64,000 nt of DNA, taken from contig CM049320.1 in assembly GCA_026874595.1 (NCBI GenBank), forward strand, positions 41,044,714 through 41,108,713. The letters are read 5' to 3'. The first letter of the stretch is position 1; each line of letters opens with the position of its first letter. The notes below the pieces were generated by a model that did no database searches, had not been told where the DNA came from, and worked only from the letters and a program-made list of their open reading frames with translations. Shown one piece after another: positions 12,954-25,189 of this stretch. This DNA comes from Sipunculus nudus. Lineage: Eukaryota; Annelida; Sipuncula; Golfingiida; Sipunculidae. Made by a program: the position numbers and the translations under genes.

Positions 12954-15113
12954 TGACTCTCTGTGCATGTGTCTGCCTGTCTCACGTGGAAAGGCTTTAC
13001 AACCTCTGCATAGTCACTGGTGGACCAGATCCCTAATATACCACCATGTCTATTTTGGTCAAGTACCTGTCCTGAGATTTATACAACACCTTTTTTGTCA
13101 AAAACATCAGGCATATTGCTTCAATCTAAGAGTCTTAATTAATGATGGTTTCATCAAAAAAGGTCAACTTGTTGGATAACCCTACTTCCTGTGAATTTAT
13201 TGCTCTATAATTGTCATATGTGATAAATAACATAATAATTTTGAACATGAAACACATGTGAATGTAAAGACTGCTTGTGTAAAATTAGGGTAATGACAAA
13301 CAAAGGAAACAGACCAAATGCATAACAAAACAACAGTGAACCCATTCCTGGCCAATGGTAACATACATATATATAGGTACAGTACTTACTGTTTATTAAT
13401 ATATTTGTACAGGTGTTGCACTGTTTTTGGACCATTCATTGTGCCATATCTGGCTGGCAATCAATAAAACAATACATCATCAGACACCTGAGACATTTTC
13501 AGCAAATTAACCTCAGCCTTTCTGTATAATGTTCACTGAAACTGCTTTAATGTGGCCTAAGTGCATTAAATCCCGTAGAAAAGTGATGCAGAACTGGTCT
13601 TTGTCAGGAAAACAAAGGGTGGGTGGGTAGGTTTGGATCACATGCCTGATATAGGGTCTGCGTTCAATAACAGATTTCTTTCAGTCTGTTGCGTTTCTAT
13701 GATGGTGATGCATAGAGGTCTGTGATGAAAGTGATGATTAGCTTACAAGATCTATGTAATTGTTTGATAGTGAGAGTGTTTATTTAATACTTTTGTACCC
13801 AGCTTAACATTTTCCTGTATGTAACAGGAGCCAAACCAGAAAAGCTAACCTATATAACAGCCATATCCATTCTATAAATTTTTCAATAACCAGTTTAACT
13901 TTTCATATTTGGATAAGAATTTAATGCATCACCAACCACATACATGTGTGTTTCACACAGATTACTAGGGCTGGGAGATATTATTGATACATCAATATAT
14001 CACCATACTATAATTTGCATATATATTGCGTATTGTGATACAATTTTAGTACTGAATATCAATATTTTCTGACATTTTGTTTAACTTGCTTAAAACTGAT
14101 AATTTTTGTAATAAAATTGCATTTCGGTTACAAAGTTAGATATTTAAATGGGTTGGGATTCATGACAGACTTGAAGTGTAAAACACTACCGTGTCTTTAG
14201 ACCTTTAGTAGGAAATGCTCAAGTAGGCCTGATATACCATAGATCAAAGGTATGTCTAAGGTAATGTGCATGTCTGCTTGTTGACTTTTTGATATATACA
14301 AGAATATTCCCATACAACCAATAGAAAGAAGTGCTCTCCCCATGATCACATCTTATGATACCTGCATTATGATAAAGTGTCAAATACCAGCATTTATAGA
14401 ATTATACCACTCTGTCATAGTGTGCTAAACCACAATCCAGAATTCTCTAATTGACAAGTTATTAACACAGGCCAAAGAACTTCATCTGATTTTAAATAAT
14501 TAATGTCAACAACAAGTCAGCACTTTACTCAGTATATTACTTAATATTAGTAAGCAATATTGTCATATTTCCTGTTTGAAATAAATTCATCTGCCATGAA
14601 CTTTTATTGTCCCACAATACCTAAAATGATAAAGAAAGAATTAAGTTTACACACTTTATGTTTTCTTGGACCAAACCATTTAATACCTGAAGTAAAAGAA
14701 CTTCCTGTTGACAATATGTATATGTAGTTCAGATTTGTTCTATCAATACTTATACAATTCTGCAGAAAGTTTTTAATGCTGCAGTGTAAACAGAAATGAT
14801 AAAACAGCTCCCTTTCCAGAAAATACAACAGAATCATGTACAAACACCACTTAGCTCAATATATAGGGAGGTGATGAAACAGTCGACCCATCACAGGTCA
14901 TTACATGTTTCATCCCTGTAGGCAGTTATCAACTACTGTATCTGCTGGACAGTGTGCCCTTGGTGTAATGAGCCAGATGAACACAGTGTCAGGGACAGAC
15001 TGGGCTTGTCCTCAGGTAATTTACTCATCTAGCTAAGTGGAGAGATCTATACATGTATGGGATAGCATTCAGTGCCAGTGCAACACTTTCCATTAACTCT
15101 TTAGTTAATCCAG
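12954..15113. other. No gene; possible hAT terminus fragment
   Basis: Mostly AT-rich non-coding. At about 13965-14050, CTAGGGCTGGGAGATATTAT followed by AT-rich GATACATCAATATATC resembles the terminal region common in animal hAT elements, but no matching opposite end was found. A minus-strand frame at 14604-14843 has no recognised domain. Confidence 0.3.
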
Positions 15114-15290
15114 GTGAGAGGCTGAGATACAAACACCACAGGACCATCAGGTGACGGTACAGTCTATCTCATACTGGTCAACAGTGTGGTGGTCAACTAA
15201 GTGGGGGAGGTATAAACACCACATGAACTTCAAGTGACAGTAAAGTCTCAGTCTCACCCCAACAGTGTGGGAGAGATTTGCACACAAGAT
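15114..15290. repeat. Outlying copies of the 70-bp minisatellite
   Basis: Two to three diverged units of the array at 15890-16797 (AGATACAAACACCACAGGAC, CATCAGGTGACGGTACAGTC and TACTGGTCAACAGTGTGGTG) lie about 700 bp upstream, separated from it by the repeat at 15313-15490 and unrelated sequence. Confidence 0.6.
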
Positions 15291-15312
15291 GAACAAATGG
15301 TGACATGGACAC

Positions 15313-15490
15313 TAGTGTCATATCGACCCTCTGGCATTGCGACCAGATAACTGGCGCCAGAGTGTCTTTACATCAAAGTCTGAGGAACGTAATATAAGAC
15401 CTTATGAAGATACAAATATTTTCTTCATTTCTGACAATGATTCATGGCCTACAGGTACACTGTCTAAAAACATAAACCAGACCAATCATT
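15313..15490 (-). repeat. Dispersed repeat, inverted partner of 3630-3815
   Basis: Reads as the reverse complement of 3630-3815 with moderate divergence: CATATCGACCCTCTGGCATT then GCGACCAGATAACTGGCGCC here. It sits between the outlying and main parts of the minisatellite. Confidence 0.55.
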
Positions 15491-15889
15491 AGCACTTTTT
15501 GTGTACTTTCTAATAATACCAAGCATGAGCAAGAAATGTTCTGTTTTAAATCAACATATTGGTTAACGTTCCGCATGTTTTGTGAATTTCTGGCAGCATG
15601 AACACATGTAAAGCTCGCGTGGGTTACAGGACGCAGGCAGCTTGTAGGTGATACAGGAAATGATCCGTGTCCATGGAGACGGTGTTTAAGTTTGGGTTGT
15701 GAGCTCACATGCAAACTTTTGCGTAAATTGATCATTCTCAGCAAAATATTGAGAATATGGGCCATTTACCACAATATGAATGCAATCTGATGCAAGACCA
15801 CTGTGGTACATTCCTCGACATTATTTGTATCATGACTTGAGTAGGCTTACCAGCCCAATGATCCGATTACCTACTGTGTCGGGTTGCAA

Positions 15890-16797
15890 CGGCTACATGG
15901 ACACCACAGGAAAAACATCAGGCAACAATATAGTCTCACATAAACAGTGTGGCTGAGATATAGACACCACATGACCATCAGGTGACAGTACAGTCTCAGT
16001 CTCATACTGGTCAACAGTGTGGTGGAGATACAGATACCACATGAACATCAGGTGACAGTACAGTCTCAGTCTCATACTGGTCAACAGCGTGGTGGAGATA
16101 TAGACACCACATGAACATCAGGTGACAGTACAGTGTCAGTCTCACACCAACAGTGTGGTGGAGATATAGACACCACATGACCATCAGGTGACAGTATAGT
16201 CTCAGTCTCATACTGGTCAACAGTTTGGTGGAGATATAGACACCACGTGAACATCAGATGACAGTACAGTTTGTCTCATACTGGTCAACAATGTGGTGGA
16301 GATATAGACACCACATGAACAACAGGTGACAGTACATTCTCAGTCTCATACTGGTCAATAGTGTGGTGGAGATATAGACACCACATGAACATCAGGTGAC
16401 AGTAAAGTCTCAGTCTCATACTAGTCAACAGTGTGGTGGAGATATAGACACGAACATCAGGTGACAGTACAGTCTCAGTCTCACACCAACAGTGTGGTGG
16501 AGATATAGGTCTACAACACATGAAAAACAGGTGACAGTACAGTCTTAGTCTCATACTGGTCAATAGTGCGGTGGAGATATAGACACCACATGAACATCAG
16601 GTGACAGTTAAGTCTCACATAAAAAGTGTTGTTGAGATACAGACACCAATTAATGACAAATGACCATCAGGTGACAGTACTGTCTCAGTCTTACACCAAC
16701 AGTTTGGTGGAGATATTGACACCACATGATCATCAGGTGACAGTGCAGTCTCAGTTTCACAAAAACACTAAACAGTGTGGTGGAGATATAGACACAA
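15890..16797. repeat. 70-bp minisatellite, about 13 units
   Basis: The unit (AACAGTGTGGTGGAGATATA, GACACCACATGAACATCAGG, TGACAGTACAGTCTCAGTCT, CATACTGGTC) repeats with its GTGTGGTGGAG block at about 15947, 16016, 16086, 16151, 16221, 16290, 16360, 16430, 16491, 16564, 16627, 16701 and 16775. Several units lack about 8 bp (TCACACC.. instead of TCATACTGGTC). Open frames on the minus strand across it are by-products of the repeat. Confidence 0.9.
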
Positions 16798-18541
16798 TAA
16801 GAACATACTTATTAAATTCTGACTTAAGTGAGTGAAAAAACCCTAAAGCCTCTGGTTTCCCTTGCCTGGATTTAAGTGAACCTTCTTGAACAGCAAGACT
16901 GCTTCCAAGCACTTGGGTTTCCTGCATGGCAGCTCTACACAGCAAGCAATTTGAAAACCCTCAGCAAGGGCTGGTGGGCCAGTAATAAGAAGTCTGTAAC
17001 ACATGGACACACCACACTTCCTAATCTCTCAGACCCTTCATAGGCACCTCACAAATGCAGGTTAACAAGATGCTAACCTTCTCTCTTCAATGTCATCCCA
17101 GATTTACATGTCACCTTGGTTACTGACCAAAACCATTCCTTTGAACATGATCTGCCACTGGATTCTATGAAATAGCAGTACTAATACACACATAATTTTG
17201 ACATGTGACCTCACAGTGTGTCACTGGGATTTAGTTTTTACTGTCACAAACCAGCTGCCAATATGAACAGTCTCAAGAAACTGGGCTCAGAAATAAACAT
17301 GTCAGGGTTGGATAAGGCCATTCGGATGTAACACAAAGTACAGTTCTCTGAGGACAGAGCCAAGACATGTACCTAGTGTTTGGTGTCAAGGGGACGAGAA
17401 TTGTCAGAGTGGAATTATAAGCCTTTTTTAGACCCTTGGCTACCAAATTACAGTAAATTATAGTAGGATTTAACAGATTATCATTACCTTTTGATAATGC
17501 TTTTTCTGACCTCGCCCAAATACTGAAATTAAATACTTTAGTGGGATAACAGATTATCATTACCATCTCTCCATATATTATATTAATATCAATAAACACT
17601 GTATATTTGGAAATGCTGCACTGGATTTGGACTGCAAATGCAAGGGGCCTGGTCAATAGGTCTGCATAATTTGCATTTGTATTTAAATTTTTTAAAAATT
17701 TGATTTTCAAAAGAAAGACTGAACAACAGTTAGACTGACCATAAAATGGGGCATCTATTTTGTATATTATTATCAATATTACTTATATTATTATATTTAT
17801 TTTGCCTTTAAATAGTGCAATTTAGTTGTTCTATTTTGTCCATTAAATGAAACAGATTAAGCTAATACCTTAGAAATATGGGTAAATGTTCAGTATGAGT
17901 GACCTGCAACAAACTGGCATTACTCATAGTCATGTACTCAATTTTTCCTTCAAATGAAGTTTGATGGTCTTATTTTTATGTGAATCTTGCAAACAAAATT
18001 GTGCTTGTTAATGGAATCATTAAGTGAGCTCAATTTTGCAGCAAGAAAAATAAGGACAGACCATCAGTTGGTAAGACACTTTTGGAAGGTCACCTGTACT
18101 GCACTTTTACCTAAAATAGTGCAGTAACTACTTCACAATCACATCTGGGTTAATAATAATATAGATCTAATCTGAAACGTATTGTCAGCTAATTAAAAAA
18201 CTAAAAATTAAATTTAAGCTGAACCTTTTGAAGAAAAGTATAAAAAAAAGACTCCTGTCGTGTAATTGATACAGTTATAGTTATATAATAACAATAATAA
18301 TTAATATTAAAAATTAATTTATATAATACAAATTCTTCCATAATTATAATTGTTAATAAAAATCTGTGTTAAGAAGGTTTTAACTTGCACACACCTTGGT
18401 TTAATTCATCTGATCCCAATTTATATAACAGTTTCAAGTCCCCGTGCATATTAAACCTAACAAACTAATGTTTAGATAACAATAAATAACTTTTGGTTTC
18501 ACTTTGATCACAGTGCCCGCCCAGCACACGACTCCACTTAC
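16798..18541. other. No supported gene; may be intron of the 18629 gene
   Basis: If the exon at 18542-18629 (minus) is real, its intron runs into this region. A 167-codon minus-strand frame (17273-17776) has no recognised domain and AT-rich codon content. No second exon could be fixed. Confidence 0.3.
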
Positions 18542-18629
18542 CCCGGACGTCTTCTGTGGAGTCGTCTGTACGGAACTCCGCTTGTTCGTCCCGTCCTGTC
18601 ACAGTGAAATAAATCACTTTGGTGGCCAT
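18542..18629 (-). CDS. Candidate first coding exon, product unknown
   Basis: On the minus strand an ATG at 18629-18627 sits in a good Kozak context (CAGGATGG). It opens a frame beginning MATKVIYFTVTGRDEQAEFR, continuing TDDSTEDVR and ending at a consensus donor (CCGGG/GTAAGTGG) after 88 nt (phase 1). The alternating hydrophobic pattern suggests two beta strands at the start of a ubiquitin-like or similar fold, but I do not recognise the protein. The surrounding 18500-19100 is richer in CpG than the rest of the region, as expected at a promoter. No downstream exon was found. Confidence 0.5.
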
Positions 18630-19850
18630 CCTGGCACCTACGTAACTGTCCACAGTTAAATCCAAACCACAAGATCAGTTACTTCGCACTTTTTCCCAGC
18701 TGACAAAATGTTTTATCACATGTGGTGCGGCATGTTGACGATTCGAGTGGAGCTCTTATCCAAGTCGCAAGCAGAGGTACGAAAGGGTGCTCGATAAACA
18801 GACCTTAATGGGGATCGCAAAACGACCCTCTAGACACGTTGACAGCGCTCCTACACTATATAAAGCCAGTGTGTGTATCTACTAAATATGTCAGTTTATG
18901 CGAGTGGCTCGATTAATTCCATGGCACAAGCCGCGGCCGTGGTGTCCAAGCGACAGTTCTTTGATTCCAGTAACCCCTAATGGCCTACCTGAATGTCCGA
19001 CGTGATTTGGTCCTCGCCAGTCAATGTTTACGTTCGCGACCAAACGCTGATGACACGGGGACCGTCAACAATGACGAGATCACTGGTCCTGTGTGACGGT
19101 CCCTCACGGTGAACGTCTGCATGAACATGCAGCTTGGTTTTGTGTGCGCATGTTTATATTTGGTAAGAGTTGTTCGCCAAGACTAGCAAAGATTTCCAAA
19201 TGTCGTTTTAATAGCCTTTTATAGCAACAATATCGGATGTGCCAATTTTTGTTGCTGAACATAAAATAATTGTATCATTTAGATCTTTTAAACTTAAAAA
19301 AAAAATTAATCAGTTTAATATAACGTTTATTTTTTGTTAACTAGTCTCGATCACTTCTCATCGTTATAGATAGCAAGAGCGGGGAAAATATAAAATACTA
19401 GTATGCGTGTCAGCAGTTGTTCAGGGAAACTGGATGTATCAGGTATTATGCGTAAGGCTACAGGCCTATATTTATTTACCCGTGCAAACATAAAAATTAA
19501 AATAGAAGAAAGAAGCGAACAAGTCAACAATAAAAATCATATTTGGTCTATGTAATATTGTTGTTGATCATGTTTATAATCGCTCATGTTACACTTAAGT
19601 TACCCGAAAGCAAAGAGTAAATAAAAATTGAGTAGTTAACGTTAACGTTCATACATCACATAAGATCTGCTATGTACAACGTTAAAAGTTGCTTAGCAAA
19701 AATGAGACAATAAGATTGAAAGTAAGAATCATCAGAAAGGATATAATATGTTTAAAAAATTTTGTGACAGAGATTGATATAAGCGTCTTATCTTACAGGC
19801 TGTATTTTCAAGTTAGGATTCCAGTTACTTTTGCTCTATATAATTTATTC
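18630..19850. other. CpG-richer putative promoter region, then AT-rich DNA
   Basis: 18630-19100 has many CpG dinucleotides (for example GCCGCGGCCGTGG near 18930). A plus-strand TATATAAAG at 18857-18865 precedes a 31-codon frame starting at 18888, which ends without a donor and may be meaningless. 19150-19850 is AT-rich with nothing recognised. Confidence 0.3.
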
Positions 19851-19851
19851 T

Positions 19852-19917
19852 ATGATTTCCACTGAGAGGCAAAATTTATTTACAAAGGTTTCTTTTAACG
19901 TCACAGAAACGTGATTA

Positions 19918-19958
<41 letters not shown>

Positions 19959-20065
19959 AAAAAATGAGAGGGCTGTAGGAACAGTTATCTGTTTATTCGA
20001 TGATTTCCACTGAGAGGGAAGATTTATTTAAAAAGGTATCTTTTAATGTCACAGGAACGTGATTA

Positions 20066-20128
<63 letters not shown>

Positions 20129-20160
20129 ACAAATGAGAAGGATGTATAGGAACAGTTTTC
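19852..20160. repeat. Tandem duplication (148-bp spacing) with expanded AT cores
   Basis: ATGATTTCCACTGAGAG begins at 19852 and again at 20000. In both copies TTTATTTA..AAGGT.TCTTTTAA and CGTGATTAATC precede an AT dinucleotide tract (about 19921-19954 and 20069-20124), followed by ATCAGAA and a GGAACAGTT block. The AT tract was present before duplication and then differed in length. Confidence 0.8.
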
Positions 20161-21503
20161 TGAACGTTAACATGAGCTTATACATAAAAATTGATGGTTG
20201 TATTTGATGTTTCAGATAACTCAGACCCTGGCCCTCGACCCCTCCCCTGGATCCGCTTCTGTATAATGTCGGATCGTTTTCCATGTTGTGTAGGCTACAT
20301 ATGGTAATACGAAAAAATCACCTTTACACCTAAGAATATTCTGCATGCATGGTTTTTCACACACTGGTAAAAGTTAATTTTAACATATATTAACATTTTT
20401 GCATTTGTACAGGTCCGTATATAGGTCCGCTGGACGTCGACCTGGTTTATGCAGGATGGGTTTTCCAAGGGGCGAGTTGACATATTGGCCCAATTAATTA
20501 GCGTAGTTTCTGATATATGGCATTGCAATAACGCCTAACATCAAATTCCATCGAATAATGGGGAAAATACCCGCGGGCACATTTATACCTAATACAAGAC
20601 CAAAAAAAAATATTTAAAAAATGGACATTTCTGAGGCGTAATCAGAGAGGAGTTGCGTGACAACGATTTAGTGCCACCACAGTCATTTAAAATGTGTAAA
20701 TGTATGTATGTATGTATGTATGTTTGTATTTATGTATACGAGTATATATATATAAAATAAAAGTTGCACCAACCTATACGATAAACTGACGCCACTGGAT
20801 AAATATTCATAATAATTAATATAATACATTCACAGAGGTCAATTAAGCTCGTTCATTTCAGTGGATCATCATTTTCTTCACACTTGGAAAATTTAAGGAG
20901 GATTTAACTCCTTGCAAAAACCTTGTCCCGCTATTTATAAATGTCGTGACCATGCCAACGAATTTCAAATAAGCCCGTGTTTTTCTCGTTAATTTCGCGC
21001 GTTTTAGCACTGAGATCATTTCATGAATTACAAGGCGAGATCAATTTATTCACAATACTCCCGTGGTATTTGTGAATCACGATCATTCGTGCACCCGTAA
21101 ATCTCGAGAGTGATGATGTGGTTATTTAAGATTCCTACCTTGCGTACAGGATGAATTAGGCCTACTATAGTTTAATTTTTCTTTGACTGTGAACACATCT
21201 AGTGGAATAAGCTGTGCACGTAGGTCTACACACTCATCCGGTTTTTTCCGGCAACGGTAATGCGGCAACGCCAAAAAAAATTGCTCATTTGAAATTTCAT
21301 TGCAGTGTACACGTGCGCATGGCAACGACACCGCGGTATGACTATCCGTCTATTTTTCGAATCGGTCTGTGAGCGAATTTTTTTTTTTTTTTTGGCCGTT
21401 GCCGGAAATAATCGAATACGGCGCCACTCTCATGAAATTACGTCACTAAATACCACCATGCACATGCATCCTTTTCCAGCATTGTAGTTATAGGAACACT
21501 GAA
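20161..21503. other. No gene; upstream region of a candidate exon
   Basis: Non-coding. A short (TGTA)n run is at about 20701-20725. From 20940 to 21500 the sequence is CpG-richer (CGCGCGTTTTAG near 20997), possibly the promoter region for the exon at 21504. Confidence 0.3.
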
Positions 21504-21545
21504 ATGCCCCGGAACGGCAAAATATCGGCTAAATGGATGAAAAAG
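21504..21545 (+). CDS. Candidate short first exon
   Basis: An ATG at 21504 (GAAATGCC) opens 14 codons, MPRNGKISAKWMKK, ending in a strong donor AAAAAG/GTAAGAT in phase 0. The location in CpG-richer sequence fits a gene start. Possible downstream partners are the exon-like block at 24062-24136 or the large frame at 27372, but no junction could be proven. A 42-nt frame can arise by chance. Confidence 0.3.
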
Positions 21546-21861
21546 GTAAGATAGCGAACTGTTGCCTAGATACACGGTAATATAATCTAAATAACTCTTA
21601 ATTTTTATAAGGTTTATGAAATAAATTCCAATACGTTCATTTCTGTCTTCGTCTTTAATTAATAAATTGGACCCAGTAGCCTAGGTCTATATCCCTTTAG
21701 GCTACTTTATCGCATCTTGTCGGCACGGTAAATTATTTCTAAGGCAATATTCAGAAGGATATCGCCGTCCTGCATGGAGCTAAATCGCGATAAACAAGAC
21801 ACGTGCGATTTTGCCTCCGATTTTAAATTTTGACAGATTTTTTATGTGTACTTAATAATAC

Positions 21862-22200
21862 GGGGCCTGGACAGTCGAGTGGTAAAACGCTCAGCCCTCT
21901 CTGCTGACGACCCGGGTTCTATCCCAGGTGTTGCCATGAGAGTGGATTGTATAGTGGCCTGTTCATGCAACACCTGTGGTTCTCTCCGGGTTCTCCGGCT
22001 TCCTCCATCTCTATCACTACATTGTCGTAATACCCCAGGATCTGGGCCCTGTCGACTATTATCCAGATCGAGATCCAGGTGTACACCAAAAACGCATTGT
22101 CGTTGACGATGCCGTTGCCGTTGACGTTGCCAGATAACCGTATGAATGTGTACAAAGCTGAATTAAGCTGAAATGAATAATATAGCAAAACTTGAAGATT
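21862..22200 (+). mobile_element. tRNA-derived SINE
   Basis: The head has an A-box-like CAGTCGAGTGG (21872-21882) and a B-box-like GGGTTCTATCC (21914-21924) at tRNA spacing. It is followed by a C/T-rich body with TTCTCCGGGTTCTCCGGCTT (about 21979-22000), a segment typical of SINE bodies in aquatic animals. It does not fold as an intact tRNA. The 3' end is not sharply defined. Confidence 0.6.
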
Positions 22201-22869
22201 GTTTAAGTAACTCATGACTGGGCCTGTTTTCACGTGGGCTAGAGGTATAAAACTGTCACATAGATGTCAGTTAGTTCTATATATATATACCGGTATACGA
22301 ATAGAACTGTCGATGTAAACGGTATAGGCCCTACGTAATCAATTTTGAGGTGATGAATGCATCAAAATCATTTGCTAAATTATTTTCCAGCTTATATTAC
22401 CTTAAGCTTTATTCTTATAATTAACATTAACAATATAAAAATCAATGATTTATTTTTTCATAAAAAATAGCTATTAAATAATAAAGTCTCACTTATAATT
22501 TGAATGAACTGTATCTTATGAAACTGCACCTTTGTGCTTCATAACCGCAAAATTGTAGCATTTTTTATAAAAAGCATTGTGGTGAACAGAAGGTTTGTGG
22601 TTAGACTAAACATGAGAGGAAATTAAACATTCATTTTTTCTCGAATATTCAAAATATCAATTTGTAAAATACATCTTTGTGTAGTTGTTTATCGCATTTT
22701 GTGACGAAAACCGCATAAGATACAGTCAAAAAGATAAGATTTGGAATTGACGGCAAGAAACCCGGATGCGAGGGCGTGGGGCCATGCACGTACGCAGATG
22801 AGCACTATCGGCCACCATTATATAGCCTATTCATGTCCAGAATACGCATTATAACGTATGTTACTTAAT
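22201..22869. other. No gene seen
   Basis: AT-rich sequence between the SINE and LINE remnants, with nothing recognised. Confidence 0.3.
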
Positions 22870-22874
22870 TGTAT

Positions 22875-23706
22875 TTCCAATATGTGACTGGTTGGTGTGA
22901 GGAACACTACCTTCAATCAAATGTAAAGAAGACTAAAGAAGTAGTCTTTGATTTCAGGAGATTAAACTCTGTAATGACCCCAGTTGCTATCAAAAATGAA
23001 GATGTAGATATTGTATAAAATTATAAATACTTTATTATACTAAAATTATTGACAGAAATCTGAATTGGAAAGAACATGTGTTGAATCAATCCAAGAAAGC
23101 AAACAAAAGATTGTATAACCTTTATTATCTAAGAAAGCTAAATATTGACAAAACCATAATTACCATGTTTTATAATTCAATAATTTCCAGTGTCGTAACT
23201 TATGCACTGGAGTGTTGGTTTGCAAATATATCTGATAAGTTAAAGAAACAGTTAAATAATACCAGGAAGAGGAGTTGTAGAATAACTAGTTCTCCTCTTG
23301 CCACACACCAGGAAATTTGTGAAACCAAAACAATGGCCTTCATATCAAAGGTCATGGATGACACAACACATCCCCCACATTCAGAGATCAGTTTTATTAC
23401 CTTCAGGTAAACGCCTAGATACAATATTCTGCAGAACAACCCGTTTTAAAAAACCTCTCGTGCCTTACAGTATTAAACTTTTTAACTTGCAACCCTCTAG
23501 ATATTTAATGTTTTATATTATGTGTTTTACCTGCAGAATTATCTGTTTTATCACTTTTACATGCTTATTTTTACATGCATAGTCAATATGTAATGTTTTA
23601 TTTTTATGTATTATTTTTATGAGTCTATTTACTTATTTATTATAATGTAATAAATTCCAAGTCAACGAAACTGGAACTAAAGGCTAATAAATGTTATCTT
23701 ATCTTA
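22875..23706 (+). pseudogene. 3' remnant of a non-LTR retrotransposon (CR1/L2-like reverse transcriptase end)
   Basis: Conceptual translation from 22881 gives WCEEHYLQSNVKKTKEVVFD then FR, the conserved block downstream of the RT active site in CR1/L2/Jockey-type LINEs. Next come an in-frame stop (near 23017) and a frame change. RNLNWKEH, a KKANKRLYNLYYLRKLN block, a MFYNSII.SVVTYALECWFA block and a C-terminal LVPYSIKLFN block (about 23458) follow, the usual order of this LINE tail. The element ends at about 23706 with a short TATCTTATCTTA run instead of poly(A), as in CR1/L2 elements. The RT catalytic region is absent. It is 5'-truncated and inactive. Confidence 0.85.
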
Positions 23707-24061
23707 GCTTAAATGTAAAGTTTGTCAGATACAGATGTTTATAAACATGCTACAATGAAGTTAGTTTCTGCTTCTGTTACCAGATGGCAGCACAAATCAT
23801 GCCGAAACGACAGCTGTCCACTGAGAGTTGATTTTTGACAGTCATACTTACTGCATTTCAGAATTCACTGCAGAACTTTGAAAAAAAGATTTAAAATATT
23901 GTCAAATTCAATCAAATAATCTTCAGAATGAAACATAATATTCTTTATTAGACAGTGAATAATTTAAAATTGTTGTTCCGTCTTAACGTCTTTTTATGTT
24001 ATTCTGCGAGGAGAGTGAACAAAAAAATATTTGGTGTAAAAGTACCGGTACACTGGTACAG

Positions 24062-24136
24062 ATGAAGAGCGTCTTCCATCAGCGGCACGAGTCGTCTGCT
24101 GAGCTGATATTTTTATTACTATTCGACAACAACATG
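24062..24136 (+). CDS. Candidate coding exon
   Basis: An ATG at 24062 starts 25 codons (MKSVFHQRHESSAELIFLLL then FDNNM) running into a consensus donor ATG/GTAAGATA at 24137, phase 0. No domain is recognised. It could be an internal or first exon of the plus-strand gene whose large exon starts near 27372, but the phases do not join directly. Confidence 0.25.
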
Positions 24137-24649
24137 GTAAGATATTTTTATTTGGATTTGAAACATAGATGTGACATTGATAGTAACACGTCAGATAAAA
24201 AGTAAACGCTCTTCGTTGAACGTCTTTAGTATCATTTACATAAAATTTATAATCTCTCGTGCTGTTGCTGTACAGTCCGTAGCCGGCGATGGAGTGCAGT
24301 ATAGATCTAGCTGTAAAGCCTAACTCTAAGCTCAAACCTGTCCACCTTTATTTAGACACGATTTTATCTAAATCCATTTAGTTATAAAATTATGAGAAAA
24401 AAACTGGGTGACAAGAAAGGAGAAAAGAGCAAATTCTGGGACGAGATATTTGATACATTAAATATAGATCTAGAAGTCAGAAATTTAAATTCTATTCATT
24501 GGTGACCTACATTAACGTGATAATTATTAATTTAAATAAGGCATCATCTTAGTTTTTTATTCATAAATTATACTTCCCATTCTCAAACCCACCAACCTAT
24601 GTCCATTTGTTATTTAAGAGACAGTTTTCTTAAAATTATAAATTCTAGG

Positions 24650-25189
24650 GTCTGTTCCATAGCAGGGTGCCCATTGAAATTTAGCAATTATTCTCTGACA
24701 CTCAAGTTAAACACAGTCTGACCTTAATTTTTTTAAAGCTGATAAACGATCAAATCCAAGGCCTTTAATGAGATGTAAAACTTCACAACTAAAAACAACA
24801 TTTATATTTTGCAACCCTCTGATTCTTCTGAATCTTGTGACATGGCGTCTGTTATTGATTGTAGACAATTAGAATATTTTTAGAATATTTATGACCAGTT
24901 ATTGGCCAATAATGAGTTTACAAGTGGTGTCGTTTGCGCATGTGACCAGTGACCTTGACCTTCATGAATGGGGTTGAGTGTTGTAAAATATAGACTGTTT
25001 ACTCAGATACTGATTTAATTGCATTACTTTTAGTTTAATATTTTGCAAGATGTGATTTTAATTTACTTATAGTTATTTAGGCCAATACCCCTTTACTTCA
25101 TTGCAGCATACCATCTGGAATTAATCTGCAAGTTTATGAAAATATTGCCAAATTTCAATGGGCACCCTAACAGTTACCGTGGAACAGAC
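24650..25189. mobile_element. Inverted-repeat (MITE-like) element
   Basis: The left end has TCTGTTCCAT (24651) and GGGTGCCCATTGAAATTT (24665-24682). The right end has the reverse complements AAATTTCAATGGGCACCC (25150-25167) and GGAACAGA (25181-25188). The unequal 4-13 bp spacer between the two inverted blocks differs between ends. The interior is non-coding and AT-rich. A target duplication is not clear (TA possible). Confidence 0.65.

Noticed and set aside
15893-16563. Three minus-strand frames of 63-92 codons with repeated sequence
   Set aside because: They are translations of the 70-bp minisatellite.
15890-16797. CRISPR-like array
   Set aside because: The units are tandem without unique spacers, in a eukaryotic genome; it is a minisatellite.
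17273-17776. 167-codon minus-strand frame
   Set aside because: No domain, AT-biased composition and no splice logic; a chance open frame in AT-rich DNA.
18857-18983. TATA box plus 31-codon frame on the plus strand
   Set aside because: The frame ends without a splice donor and has no recognised product; kept only as a note on the upstream region.
21846-22106. Intact tRNA gene at the A/B-box pair
   Set aside because: No closed acceptor stem or anticodon arm; the following body shows a SINE.
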